From Sphingobacterium humi (GTDB taxonomy: Bacteria; Bacteroidota; Bacteroidia; Sphingobacteriales; Sphingobacteriaceae): DNA of 64,000 bases. The translations under genes were made by a program, and so were the position numbers. The notes under the pieces are model-generated. The model saw only the letters and a program-made list of their open reading frames with translations, was not told the origin of the DNA and searched no databases. This document shows, piece after piece, positions 1-9,541 of this stretch (the first letter of the stretch is position 1; every line of letters starts with the position of its first letter). The stretch lies in NCBI RefSeq assembly GCF_009768885.1, contig NZ_WSQA01000007.1, forward strand, positions 62,001 to 126,000, written 5' to 3'.

Positions 1-1953
1 GGTCTCGCTATTGGTAACGACCTCAAACTCTTAAATGGTAGACTTGCTTTTACGCAAAAAGCAATGGACGATAAATTAGAAATTTCTCTTATCGGAGGAA
101 TAACTCAACGCGATTATAGTCCAACTAACGATAGAAATTTTGTTCTTGCCTATAACATGTTACCTGTTTATCCTGTAAAAAATGAGGACGGAACGTGGTT
201 TGATAGCCGAGGCTATGACGAAGGAAACCCTGTTAGAAATCTTACCTATAATAGTATTGATAACAAAGAAAGTCGGTATTTTTTAAATGCACAAGGGAAG
301 ATCAATATCCTTTCTAATTTAATAGGTAGGGTAAATCTATTACGCGAAAGAGGTTCTAATGATTATGGGTTATACAATAATTCAGAAACTGAAAGCGGTC
401 GTGATGATGGTGGTTTTGCGTCACGTCAATCTTGGACAAACGATAGGAACCTGTTAGAAACAACATTAGAATATTTAATTAATACGGAAAGTAAACATAA
501 CTTAAGTATTCTTGGCGGTTACTCTTATGAAGACAATTATTATCAAAATGCTGGAGCTCAGTCCCGACAATTTGTTACTGATTTCTTTGATTACAATAAT
601 TTGGCAGCAGGAGAAGTTTTAAGAGCAGGTGACGTATGGTCCGGAGCCAATATGAACAAGTTAATATCCTTCTTCGGACGGGCGAATTATTCATTTGACG
701 AACGCTACGTATTAAGTGCTTCTGTAAGGAGAGATGGGTCTTCAAAGTTTGGAAAAAACCATAAATGGGGATTTTTCCCTTCTGTTTCTGCTGCATGGAA
801 TATCCTTCGTGAACCTTTTGCCAAACAGGAACTTTTCGATGACCTTAAATTAAGAGTAGGTTATGGTATTATAGGAAATCAAGATGGACTAAACCCATAC
901 CAAACTTTGGAGCTATATGCATCAAGTGGCCGATACTATGACAATGGAAGCTGGTACCAAGCCTATAAAATTGGACAAAATGCAAACCCTAATCTAAAAT
1001 GGGAAGAAACAGCCATGTTTAATATAGGGGTTGATTTCGCCTTATTAAAAAGTCGGTTAAGCGGTACTATCGAATACTATAATAAAAATACTAATGATTT
1101 GTTATACATGTATCAAGTGCCTGTTCCACCCTATTTATACCCTTCCATGATTGCCAATGTAGGCTCCATGTCTAATAAAGGTGTGGAAGTCCTATTAAAT
1201 GGTACAGCCATTCAAAAGGACAATTTTTCGTGGAATGTTTCCGTCAATTTTGCTAAAAACAAAAATAAAATCACTAAACTTTCCAATGAGGATTTCTCTA
1301 CCTCTTCCATTAAGTTAGGATCTGCTGCTGTGCGAGGTGCAGCACATACAACAACCCATATTTTGGAAGAAGGAAAAGAAGTAGGAACCTTTTTTGGTTG
1401 GAAAAGCTTGGGTCTGGATGAAAACGGAAAATACATCTTTGACGATATGATCGATGGAAAACCAGGTCTAACCGACGATGACAGAACTTATATTGGTTCA
1501 GCCCAACCAAAATTCACATATGGAATAACCAATTCATTTACTTATAAAAATATTGATTTTTCATTTTTCTTAAGAGGGGTCTATGGCAATGATGTATTAA
1601 ACTTTTCTAGAATGGCTTATGCAACAACACTTTGGTTACCTGGTGGAAATGTACTCGAAGAAGCCTTAACAAATGGGCTTACTGACAACCCTAAATACAG
1701 CAGTTTCAATATCGAAAAAGGATCTTTCCTGCGATTAGATAATGCCACTTTAGGATATCGTTTACCAGCAAATAGCATTAAATATGTAAAAGGATTAAGA
1801 CTGTTTGTTAATGCCCAAAACTTGTTTCTAATTACCAACTACAAAGGGATGGATCCAGAAGTCGATATGGGCGGTTTAGCACCAGGAATGGAAGGTAGAA
1901 ATTACTACCCTAAAGCAAAAACTATTTCTTTTGGACTTAACCTTACACTTTAG
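1..1953 (+). CDS. SusC/RagA TonB-dependent outer-membrane receptor, 5' truncated by the window edge
   Basis: This is the outer-membrane beta-barrel that imports oligosaccharides in a SusC/SusD pair, powered by TonB. The frame is open from base 1, so the N-terminal carboxypeptidase-like domain and the plug lie outside the window; an internal ATG at 64 is not the real start. The roughly 650 visible residues are barrel strands typical of the family, such as RRDGSSKFG, KWGFFPSVSAAW and the C-terminal MDPEVDMGG region before a final aromatic-rich strand. A SusD gene follows 12 bases downstream, which fits the usual pair. Codon usage looks more AT-rich than in the DUF1080 and oxidoreductase genes downstream. 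The imported glycan cannot be told from sequence. Confidence 0.97.
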   Translation, partial: GLAIGNDLKLLNGRLAFTQKAMDDKLEISLIGGITQRDYSPTNDRNFVLAYNMLPVYPVKNEDGTWFDSRGYDEGNPVRNLTYNSIDNKESRYFLNAQGKINILSNLIGRVNLLRERGSNDYGLYNNSETESGRDDGGFASRQSWTNDRNLLETTLEYLINTESKHNLSILGGYSYEDNYYQNAGAQSRQFVTDFFDYNNLAAGEVLRAGDVWSGANMNKLISFFGRANYSFDERYVLSASVRRDGSSKFGKNHKWGFFPSVSAAWNILREPFAKQELFDDLKLRVGYGIIGNQDGLNPYQTLELYASSGRYYDNGSWYQAYKIGQNANPNLKWEETAMFNIGVDFALLKSRLSGTIEYYNKNTNDLLYMYQVPVPPYLYPSMIANVGSMSNKGVEVLLNGTAIQKDNFSWNVSVNFAKNKNKITKLSNEDFSTSSIKLGSAAVRGAAHTTTHILEEGKEVGTFFGWKSLGLDENGKYIFDDMIDGKPGLTDDDRTYIGSAQPKFTYGITNSFTYKNIDFSFFLRGVYGNDVLNFSRMAYATTLWLPGGNVLEEALTNGLTDNPKYSSFNIEKGSFLRLDNATLGYRLPANSIKYVKGLRLFVNAQNLFLITNYKGMDPEVDMGGLAPGMEGRNYYPKAKTISFGLNLTL

Positions 1954-1965
1954 ATCTTGAGCATC

Positions 1966-3498
1966 ATGAAAAAAATATTAAAATATAGCCTTTTTGCCCT
2001 TCTTTGCTTAGGAGGGTCGGCATGTACCAACTTAGACGAGGAACTATATGATAAACTTCCAGCGGATCAATTTGGTCAAAAAGAAAAGGAAATCAATGCA
2101 CTCATAGCACCAATATACAGAGCATTAAAACCTATTTGGAGTCCCGCTTATTTCTGTATGGTGGAAGGCTCTTCAGATATGGCTATTACACCTACTCGAA
2201 AAGGTGGTGATGGCTGGGAAGGTGGCCTATTTAAAGAATTTAGATTTGGCACCTGGACATCCGGAAATCGCTATGTAACAGATTCTTACAACGGCATGAT
2301 GCAAGGAGTTTCTACTTGCAACCAAATTTACCATATGGTAAACAGTAATCCTTCTGTACAAAATAAAGAACAAATTTTAGCAGAAGTACGTGCAGTACGA
2401 GCATTGTGGTATTATTTCTTATTAGACAATTATGGGAATGTGCCAATAGTTACTGATTTCAACAATACAGAAAAACCAAAAACGTCAAACCGAAAGCAAG
2501 TTTATGAATTTGTTCTATCTGAAATCAATGCCGTAAAAGACTTATTACGGTCCGATGTAAGTAGTAGCAGTTATGGAAAAATGACCCAAGGAGCTGCCTA
2601 TACTTTATTAGCAAAAATGTTTTTAAATGCACTAATTTGGAACCCGGATGGTGGAGCAAAATGGCAAGAGACGATCAACGCTTGCAATAAGGTAATGGAG
2701 CTTGGTTACACCTTAGAGCCCAATTGGAAGACAAATTTCGCAGTACATAACGAAGTTTCGAAAGAAACCATTTTCCCAATTGTATTTAGTACGGTTGATG
2801 GGGGGAATATTATGTTGCAACATACCTTACATTACCTCAGTAATACGGCATTAGGATTAAGTACAACAGGCTTTAATGGAATAAATGCGATGCCAGGTTA
2901 TGTTCATGAATTTGATCAGGCCGATAAGCGGTATTTAGGGTCCTTTTTAATCGGTGAAATGAAAGACCCTGCGACTGGACAAGTTTTGATGACCGCTCAT
3001 GGCAGACCATTAATCCACCATATAGATTTTACTTTTAAATACAGTGTAGATGCAGATGGTTGGGGTCAGGTGGAACAGGAAGATGGCGCTAGATGTTATA
3101 AATGGGAGTTTGAAAAAGGTGTAAATGGAAACATGGAGAATGATTATGCTATTTTTCGATTAGCTGATATCTACCTTATGAAAGCCGAAGCACTTGTGCG
3201 CTCTGGAGGAAATAATGCAGCAGCTACCCAATTGGTAAATGACATTCGGAAAAGAGCTTTCGAAGACCCTGCTAAACTATTAACATCCGTTACGTTACAA
3301 GACATTTATAAAGAACGTCGATTTGAATTCGCATGGGAGTTGGTAAGCCGTCAAGATATGATTCGATTCGGAACCTTCCTAAATCCGATACCCGGCCCAG
3401 TTGGTCGTGGGGCAATTAATAATAATCATCTCATTTATCCGATTCCAAGAACAGCAATAGATGCGAACCCAGGTTTAACGCAAAACCCAGGCTATTAA
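1966..3498 (+). CDS. SusD/RagB family glycan-binding lipoprotein
   Basis: This is the surface lipoprotein lid that hands glycans to the SusC partner encoded just upstream. I place the start at the ATG at 1966 (MKKILKYSLF), which gives a clean lipoprotein signal with the lipobox GSAC and Cys20; an upstream TTG at 1957 in the same frame is less likely. The TPR-like helices show the family hallmark near residues 140-150 (AEVRAVRALWYYFLL). The C-terminal hallmark runs from the KERRFEFAWE region to the final IPRTAIDANPGLTQNPGY. The length of 510 residues is normal. It is probably co-transcribed with SusC and the two enzymes that follow. Confidence 0.96.
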   Translation: MKKILKYSLFALLCLGGSACTNLDEELYDKLPADQFGQKEKEINALIAPIYRALKPIWSPAYFCMVEGSSDMAITPTRKGGDGWEGGLFKEFRFGTWTSGNRYVTDSYNGMMQGVSTCNQIYHMVNSNPSVQNKEQILAEVRAVRALWYYFLLDNYGNVPIVTDFNNTEKPKTSNRKQVYEFVLSEINAVKDLLRSDVSSSSYGKMTQGAAYTLLAKMFLNALIWNPDGGAKWQETINACNKVMELGYTLEPNWKTNFAVHNEVSKETIFPIVFSTVDGGNIMLQHTLHYLSNTALGLSTTGFNGINAMPGYVHEFDQADKRYLGSFLIGEMKDPATGQVLMTAHGRPLIHHIDFTFKYSVDADGWGQVEQEDGARCYKWEFEKGVNGNMENDYAIFRLADIYLMKAEALVRSGGNNAAATQLVNDIRKRAFEDPAKLLTSVTLQDIYKERRFEFAWELVSRQDMIRFGTFLNPIPGPVGRGAINNNHLIYPIPRTAIDANPGLTQNPGY

Positions 3499-3514
3499 TA
3501 TTAATCAATCAAAT

Positions 3515-4231
3515 ATGAACTACAAGCTTAAAATCATCGGATCCCTTCTTTCCTGCGCGGTTCTTTTCGCTCCAGCAATCGCAGCAGCTGCTAGCCCTGC
3601 GGAAAGTTCCAGCCAGCCAAAGCCTCAGCAGAAAGGAAAATGGATCAATTTACTCGCCAACAACTCCCTATCCGCCTGGCACAAATACCTCGGCGGTGCG
3701 GAAACCGGATGGCAGGTCGAGAACGGCATCCTATCAACGCCTGGAAAGCAAGGCGATATTGTCACCAACCAAGATTTCAGCAACTTCGAATTGGAAGTCG
3801 AGTGGAAAATTCAAACCAAAGGCAATAGCGGTATTTTCATCTATGTTGTTGAAAAACCAGAAAACAAATACATGTATCAAACAGGTCCTGAGTTTCAGAT
3901 TATCGACAACATCAACTATCCCCAACAGCTGACTGAGCAACAGAAAACCGGTGCTCTTTCTGACGTTGTGGCGCCAAATAATGCTAAACCAAAGCCCGCC
4001 GGACAATGGAATAAAACACGAATTGTCTCTAACAATGGTCAGGTGCAGCATTGGCTAAATGGCAAGCTCATTCTGGAATACCAAGTAGGCACGGCAGCCT
4101 TAAACCAACAGATTGCGGCCAGCAAATTTGCCCAATTGCCATACGCCAAAACAACATCTGGCAAGATAGGTATCCAAGACCATGGCGACCCTGTATATTT
4201 TAAAAACATCCGAATCCGTGAAATCAAATAA
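3515..4231 (+). CDS. DUF1080 / 3-keto-disaccharide hydrolase-like secreted protein
   Basis: The N-terminal 27 residues form a signal peptide ending in an alanine-rich stretch. The rest is one concanavalin-like jelly-roll domain of the DUF1080 family, with WINLLANNSLSAWHKY at the start, the FELEVEWKI strand and the GPEFQIIDN segment. Family members have been linked to cleavage of 3-keto-glucosides. Here the gene sits between a SusC/SusD pair and a Gfo/Idh/MocA oxidoreductase 12 bases downstream. That supports a pathway in which a glycoside is imported, oxidised at C3 and then split. The substrate is not defined, and a simple glycan-binding role is possible. Base composition is visibly more GC-rich than in the susC/susD genes before it. 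Confidence 0.88.
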   Translation: MNYKLKIIGSLLSCAVLFAPAIAAAASPAESSSQPKPQQKGKWINLLANNSLSAWHKYLGGAETGWQVENGILSTPGKQGDIVTNQDFSNFELEVEWKIQTKGNSGIFIYVVEKPENKYMYQTGPEFQIIDNINYPQQLTEQQKTGALSDVVAPNNAKPKPAGQWNKTRIVSNNGQVQHWLNGKLILEYQVGTAALNQQIAASKFAQLPYAKTTSGKIGIQDHGDPVYFKNIRIREIK

Positions 4232-4243
4232 ACCGCATATATC

Positions 4244-5746
4244 ATGAAAGAAAATTCAAGAAGAGAATTTATCAAGCAGGCAGGCTTGCTGACCGGCTTT
4301 ACCATCGTATCAAACACTGTATTAGGTAAGAAATTTGGCCATATCGCCCCTAGCGATAAACTTAATATTGCCGGCGTCGGTGTAGGTGGCATGGGCCGTG
4401 GAAACCTCCGCAATATGAGTACGGAAAACATCGTCGCCCTCTGTGATGTCGACTGGAAATATGCCGCCAAAACGTTTAATGATTACCCCAATGCAAAACG
4501 ATTCAAAGACTGGCGTCAGATGTTCGACGAGATGGGAAAAAGCATCGATGCTGTTATGGTGGCCACACCAGATCATACCCATGCCGGCGTCACTGCCCAT
4601 GCCATTACCCTTGGAAAGCATACCTATACGCAAAAACCCCTAACCCATAGTGTTTATGAGTCCAGGCTGTTGACCAAGCTCGCCAAAGAATACGGCGTTG
4701 CCACCCAAATGGGAAATCAAGGAAACTCCTTTGATGGCTGTCGTGAAGTGGCCGAATGGATCCAATCCGATGCTATCGGTGAGGTCACTGAAGTGCATTG
4801 CTGGACCAACAGACCGATATGGCCGCAAGGATTAATGAAACCTAAAAACGGCATGCCTGTACCGGAAACCTTAGATTGGAACCTCTTCTTAGGGCCTGCT
4901 GCCCAGCGAGATTTCAATGAGGTCTATACCCCATGGAATTGGCGCGGATGGTACGACTTTGGAACCGGAGCCCTAGGAGATATGGCCTGCCATATTATGG
5001 ATCCAATCTATTGGGCCTTAGGTTTAAAATACCCTACCAAAGTCAACGGAAGCTCCACCTTGAGTAATTTATACTCGCCACCCCATGCCGAAATCGTTAA
5101 ATACACCTTCCCGGCACGCCAGAAAATGGGCAAGGTAAAAATGCCGGAGGTTGATGTTTACTGGTACGATGGAGGCTTATTGCCCGACCGCCCGAAAGAA
5201 TTGACCCCAGGCATGATGATGGGTGATGAAAACGGTGGTATTATTTTCGTAGGTAAGAAAGGAAAAATCATGACCGGTTGTTACGGCATGAATGGCACCC
5301 TATTACCGGTTGAAAACATGAAGGATTACAAAAAACCTACGCCATGGATTCCACGCGTAAAAGGTGGCAATGGCGATATCTGGAAAACCAATGCCCACGA
5401 GCAAGATTGGATTCGCGCCGCCAAGGAGTCGAAGGAAAACAGAACCGAAACAAGTTCGAACTTTGCTTTCTCCGGACCTTTCAATGAAATGGTGGTCATG
5501 GGCGTGCTGGCCGTACGCCTGCAAGGCTTAAACCGCGACCTCCTTTGGGATGGCGAAAACATGCGTTTCACGAATATTTCACCAAACGACGAAATTAAAG
5601 TCGTATCCGTTGATGAGTTCACCGTAACAGACGGCCACCCGAAATTTAACCGGCAATTCGTGACCTTAAATGCTGCTCAATCGGCAGAAGAATGGATCAA
5701 GCATACCTACCACAATGGGTTCAGCTTGCCAGCCATGCCGAAATAA
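4244..5746 (+). CDS. Gfo/Idh/MocA family oxidoreductase with Tat signal
   Basis: This is an NAD(P)-dependent sugar dehydrogenase-like protein of 500 residues. It begins with a twin-arginine signal (SRREFIKQAG followed by a hydrophobic stretch), so it is probably exported folded to the periplasm with its cofactor. The Rossmann motif GVGVGGMGRGN lies near residues 45-56. The sugar-dehydrogenase loop reads QKPLTHS rather than the classical EKP, as in many exported Bacteroidota and Planctomycetes members. The C-terminal half carries the GFO_IDH_MocA beta-sheet domain. Together with the DUF1080 gene it suggests oxidative processing of glycosides. A hairpin 37 bases after the stop closes the unit. 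Confidence 0.93.
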   Translation: MKENSRREFIKQAGLLTGFTIVSNTVLGKKFGHIAPSDKLNIAGVGVGGMGRGNLRNMSTENIVALCDVDWKYAAKTFNDYPNAKRFKDWRQMFDEMGKSIDAVMVATPDHTHAGVTAHAITLGKHTYTQKPLTHSVYESRLLTKLAKEYGVATQMGNQGNSFDGCREVAEWIQSDAIGEVTEVHCWTNRPIWPQGLMKPKNGMPVPETLDWNLFLGPAAQRDFNEVYTPWNWRGWYDFGTGALGDMACHIMDPIYWALGLKYPTKVNGSSTLSNLYSPPHAEIVKYTFPARQKMGKVKMPEVDVYWYDGGLLPDRPKELTPGMMMGDENGGIIFVGKKGKIMTGCYGMNGTLLPVENMKDYKKPTPWIPRVKGGNGDIWKTNAHEQDWIRAAKESKENRTETSSNFAFSGPFNEMVVMGVLAVRLQGLNRDLLWDGENMRFTNISPNDEIKVVSVDEFTVTDGHPKFNRQFVTLNAAQSAEEWIKHTYHNGFSLPAMPK

Positions 5747-5782
5747 GCAAAACCTATTTCATAATCAACCTGTTTTTACCAA

Positions 5783-5813
5783 GAAGCCCTGAACAAATTC
5801 AGGGCTTCCTTTT
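5783..5813 (+). terminator. Rho-independent terminator after the oxidoreductase
   Basis: A perfect 11-bp stem, GAAGCCCTGAA (5783-5793) with TTCAGGGCTTC (5798-5808), closes a CAAA loop and is followed by CTTTT. It lies between two convergent genes. The T-run is good only on the plus strand, so it mainly ends the left utilisation locus. Confidence 0.85.
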
Positions 5814-5834
5814 ATAGCAAAAAATAACAGCTTC

Positions 5835-8162
5835 CTAATCATACGCTTCTGCGTGCAAGCTAAGTTTTTGCAAGAAAGCAGCCGTAAGTTTTATTCCCTT
5901 TTGCTTTACATAGCCTAGAATATCAGGCCCCAAACGGCTATTCACATGGTTCCCTTGCAAGGCTCCATTCAACTTGATAAAACTATACTGCCCCAATAGA
6001 TCCGGCCGATACTGCCCATTTAAACGGGGTGAATAAATAATGGTATTACTCATAAAAGCACCTAAACTCGCCTGCATATCCAGCTGTATTTGTTCCTCCT
6101 TCGTTATTTCAGGAGCAATAAAGCTCTGGTCCACCGTTAGGCGTCCCTCCATTTTACCCCCATCACCAAAGCTTAGCGCAGATATATCGGTATTCCGAAT
6201 TTGCAGTAGCATCGGAGTCTGCTCGGCGTGCAGTAGCAGTCCCTTGCAGTTTGAAATCTCCAAATCCAGATACAATGAATGCGCATCAGCTTGCGCATAA
6301 TTCCCGCTCGATATCGCCACATGATATGGCTTTTTAGAGGTTAACACCGTCTTAATGGCTTCCAGATCAACATTCTCAACCTTAATCCGCACATTTCTAG
6401 CTAAGCGAATCCCATCATAACTGCCAAGTTGTTCCGTATAGAAACCTTCCGGATTTACCATATTCAAGATTTTTAATCCCGAGAGCTTCCCGCGGCAGCT
6501 GATATTAGAAAACTCAATATAGGAAGGGAAAATAACCCGTTCGCCATGGCTCATCTTCGAAAACACCGGTAAGCTCATCGCATAAATCTCCGGCTGCCCC
6601 GTTAATTTCAAGGCATCCACAACAATATTCTCCAGGATAATAGATTTCCCCAGCACTATCGGATAATGGTAATTGAAGTTTGCCGGGTTTAGGTCTAACA
6701 AGCAAACTTGAAATGTGCCAATCGGCATAAATCGAACATTCGAAATCCGAATATCGCCGTCCCATTTAGAACCGAAATCACGTCTAAAATTCACGATATT
6801 CCGGCCTTCCACAGTACAATTCTGAATCGTCAAATCTCCTCCGCCTGTTACGGAAATTCCACGAAAGCCGATCTGGGAATTTAAGATACGCAGGTTCCAA
6901 CAGTGGAAATGCACGTCAACCCGATTTAATTTACATTGCTCAATCGAGAAATTCTTATTCATATTCGTCCCGAACACGCCCCAGTGCACTTTGCCACCCT
7001 CAGCGGTTACATTCCGAAAGGTGCCATATAAAATGCGGTCGCCCGAAATGCCATAGGTGCCCATGGGCACATCACGCTCCTTCCCTTCCCGATCCTGCTC
7101 ATATGGAATTAATTTAATATCCTCCAAGCGAACCTCAAATACCTTATGGAAGTTGTAGAAACCCGTGCGAGCCACCATCGCCACATCTGAAGCACCCTGC
7201 TCCAAACGAACCACCTGCTGCGCAATAATGGTCCGAGAGCGACGGATTAAAAAACCGTTCTTCGTATAGCCAGTGCCAGTACTATTTCCAGTCAACACAA
7301 AACAGCCACCACGCATGTATAAATAAGTATCATCCACCGGAATAACCTCAAAGCTACTGATGTCTTTAAATTCATAGGCAATATCACCCAACACTTTCCC
7401 ATGGTCTTCCACAAAAAACAACTCCTGCTTGGCCCAGGATTGACCGCCATAACGATCGCCTTCCCGATAACCCACACGGTCGTTTTTATCCTCCATATAA
7501 ATCAGGCTTCCCCGATAAGGTGCCAAAGCTGCAATTTCCTGAACCCCCGGAACCAAATGCTGAACAAGCTGCTGTTTAACCGAGGCCTCCAGGTCAATGG
7601 ATTTTAATTCCTGCCGACTGCCGATGATAAACTTAAAATCCTTGGTATTATTAAAGCTTTCATCAATATGAATAACCGTCTCTCCCCAATCAACCGAAGT
7701 TTGAATCAGGATACTGTGGGTTTCTTTAATCCAAAACTCCCCATTTAAATTATGTACAGGAAGCTGATAGGCATTCGCATACTGATGTGCTGCTTTTATA
7801 GCAATACCATCATCGTATTGTGCATCGCCTTTCGCACCAAACATGCGATAATTCACCGCGTCTAAAGCTGTCAACTGTGCAAACAAGCCGTTTTCCAAGG
7901 GCAAAGCAGTCTTAAACGCATCCGATTGTGTCTGCAATATATAGCTGGCATGTCCCCCATCACCGGCCTGAAAATACCCTTGGGTATAGACGAATTGACC
8001 GGCCTGTAAGCGCTTATTGCGCAACATGGCAGCAACCGTAGGAAATACCTTGATTTCGCCTTCTTGTTTTTCTTTGTCATCCTTCGCAGAGGCCACACCC
8101 GCCGTTCCGGCAAGCAGCATACCCACACCCAGACTTTTAATTATATTCCTTCTAGCATTCAT
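5835..8162 (-). CDS. Tat-exported right-handed beta-helix protein, possible polysaccharide lyase
   Basis: This large protein of 775 residues starts with a twin-arginine type signal (NARRNIIKSLGVG plus a hydrophobic segment ending ASA). Residues 100-135 read FGAKGDAQYDDGIAIKAA, the N-terminal hallmark of the pectate-lyase-3/beta-helix superfamily (usually GAxGDGxxDDTxAIQ). The middle is a run of short beta-strands with repeated Ile/Val-Asn patterns (LTIQNCTVEG, IRISNVRFM, LEISNCKG), typical of parallel beta-helix rungs. No catalytic residues can be assigned with confidence, so lyase, hydrolase or binding function stays open. It is the last gene of the minus-strand utilisation locus, 16 bases after the esterase gene. 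Confidence 0.82.
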   Translation of the reverse strand: MNARRNIIKSLGVGMLLAGTAGVASAKDDKEKQEGEIKVFPTVAAMLRNKRLQAGQFVYTQGYFQAGDGGHASYILQTQSDAFKTALPLENGLFAQLTALDAVNYRMFGAKGDAQYDDGIAIKAAHQYANAYQLPVHNLNGEFWIKETHSILIQTSVDWGETVIHIDESFNNTKDFKFIIGSRQELKSIDLEASVKQQLVQHLVPGVQEIAALAPYRGSLIYMEDKNDRVGYREGDRYGGQSWAKQELFFVEDHGKVLGDIAYEFKDISSFEVIPVDDTYLYMRGGCFVLTGNSTGTGYTKNGFLIRRSRTIIAQQVVRLEQGASDVAMVARTGFYNFHKVFEVRLEDIKLIPYEQDREGKERDVPMGTYGISGDRILYGTFRNVTAEGGKVHWGVFGTNMNKNFSIEQCKLNRVDVHFHCWNLRILNSQIGFRGISVTGGGDLTIQNCTVEGRNIVNFRRDFGSKWDGDIRISNVRFMPIGTFQVCLLDLNPANFNYHYPIVLGKSIILENIVVDALKLTGQPEIYAMSLPVFSKMSHGERVIFPSYIEFSNISCRGKLSGLKILNMVNPEGFYTEQLGSYDGIRLARNVRIKVENVDLEAIKTVLTSKKPYHVAISSGNYAQADAHSLYLDLEISNCKGLLLHAEQTPMLLQIRNTDISALSFGDGGKMEGRLTVDQSFIAPEITKEEQIQLDMQASLGAFMSNTIIYSPRLNGQYRPDLLGQYSFIKLNGALQGNHVNSRLGPDILGYVKQKGIKLTAAFLQKLSLHAEAYD

Positions 8163-8178
8163 TGGTTTAGGTTAAAAT

Positions 8179-9522
8179 TTACTTTATGGGCTTCACCTGG
8201 CTCTTTAACCAGCCGTAGGTTTTCTCCACCTGCTGCGGGTAAATCCGGTGGAAGCCTTCTTTGATAATAAATAATTGTTTCGTTGGTTTCACTTGATTGT
8301 ATGCCGCATAAAAAGAAGTAGGCGGCGTGGTTTCATCATTAAATCCCCAAGAGAAATACATAGGCACCTGAATGCGCTTGGCAAAGTTCACCACATCATA
8401 ATAGGCCAGGGTTTTAATCATGTCCTGTTTCTGCTTTTCAGTTTCAATTGGCTTCGCAAAATAATGTGGCCAGCCACCGGCGCGCCCGTGCAAATAACCT
8501 GTATAATCGCACATAGCCGGGCATAAGGCTACCGAGCGTTTAATCCTTGGTTCCAAGGAAGTCGTAATGATGGATAAGGCTCCTCCTTGGCTAGATCCCC
8601 AGGCCATCAGGTTTTCACCATCAAACTCCGGAAGAGAGTAGATAAGATCCGCCGCCCGCACACAGCCTAAAATCACATTTTTATAATAAAAGCTATCCCG
8701 ATCGCTAGTTCCTTTAAACTGATAATCCTTTAGTTCGTTCTCCTGCAAGCCTTTATAATAGGCTAAATCCTTATTCACCGGATGCCCATGTATGTATACA
8801 CTAAATGTTATATAGCCCTCTTCGGCGGTTTTAATATCGCCAGACAGTGGCACCCACCCTGCTCCCGGAAGGCGCAAGATGGCCGGATATTTTCCCACTT
8901 TTTTCGGGACGCATAATACGCCATAGAATTTCTTGGCGCCATCATTTTCAAAGCTATATTCCACCTGAAAAACATCCACCAAGGTAGAACCATTATTTCC
9001 CATTGGCGTCATCTTGGTTTCCAAACCCCTAGATTTGGACTGCTTAATGGCCGCCGCCCAGAACTGATCAAAATCCTGCGGCTCCTTCACCGTTGGTTGA
9101 ATAGCTTCCGCACTAACGGCTGCCGTAGCAATCGCAACATACTCCTTTCCATTCACGGCTAGCTTGGCCTCCCCGCGTATAAAAGATGGTGAATTCACCC
9201 CCTCAATATCAATGCTGCCTTTACCATTTTTCAAAACCAGCTCCCCCGATTTCACCGCCTTCATCTTCTCAGGACCGATGCTGTAGCGAACCGCAGCCAA
9301 ATCTTTGGCATCGCCGCTCCAGCTGATATCATAGCGAATAGGTTCACCCAGCTTATATTGCCAATTCTCATTAGATAAGGTCATGAGTAGCGTATCGCCT
9401 TTTTTAGTTTGCTCGGCAACTGGCGCCTTAACATCAATGCCACTGGTTGAAATTTGCGCGTGTAAGGGCTTGTTTGTCAAGGCAAATAAGCCGATAAATA
9501 AAATGGAGGTTATGTATTTCAT
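8179..9522 (-). CDS. Secreted acetyl xylan esterase / cephalosporin-C deacetylase-like carbohydrate esterase
   Basis: This alpha/beta-hydrolase removes acetyl groups from carbohydrates (AXE1 / CE7-like family). The start is placed at the ATG at 9522 (MKYITSIL), which gives a normal signal peptide ending HAQ; a longer frame to 9570 would overlap the upstream gene. An N-terminal beta-sandwich of about 130 residues precedes the hydrolase domain. The nucleophile elbow is WGSSQGG near residue 309, the acid lies in WGFNDETTPP, and the His is in EGFHRIYPQQ. The family core RLPGAGWVPLSGD is visible. The gene sits 19 bases after the DUF5017 lipoprotein, so an acetylated glycan is the likely substrate of this locus. 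Confidence 0.9.
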   Translation of the reverse strand: MKYITSILFIGLFALTNKPLHAQISTSGIDVKAPVAEQTKKGDTLLMTLSNENWQYKLGEPIRYDISWSGDAKDLAAVRYSIGPEKMKAVKSGELVLKNGKGSIDIEGVNSPSFIRGEAKLAVNGKEYVAIATAAVSAEAIQPTVKEPQDFDQFWAAAIKQSKSRGLETKMTPMGNNGSTLVDVFQVEYSFENDGAKKFYGVLCVPKKVGKYPAILRLPGAGWVPLSGDIKTAEEGYITFSVYIHGHPVNKDLAYYKGLQENELKDYQFKGTSDRDSFYYKNVILGCVRAADLIYSLPEFDGENLMAWGSSQGGALSIITTSLEPRIKRSVALCPAMCDYTGYLHGRAGGWPHYFAKPIETEKQKQDMIKTLAYYDVVNFAKRIQVPMYFSWGFNDETTPPTSFYAAYNQVKPTKQLFIIKEGFHRIYPQQVEKTYGWLKSQVKPIK

Positions 9523-9541
9523 AGAATAATAATTAGTGCCA

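Noticed and set aside
3734-4470. Two overlapping minus-strand frames of 105 and 143 residues opposite the DUF1080 and oxidoreductase genes
   Set aside because: They lie antisense to genes with clear family motifs and have no recognisable domain; they are shadow frames.
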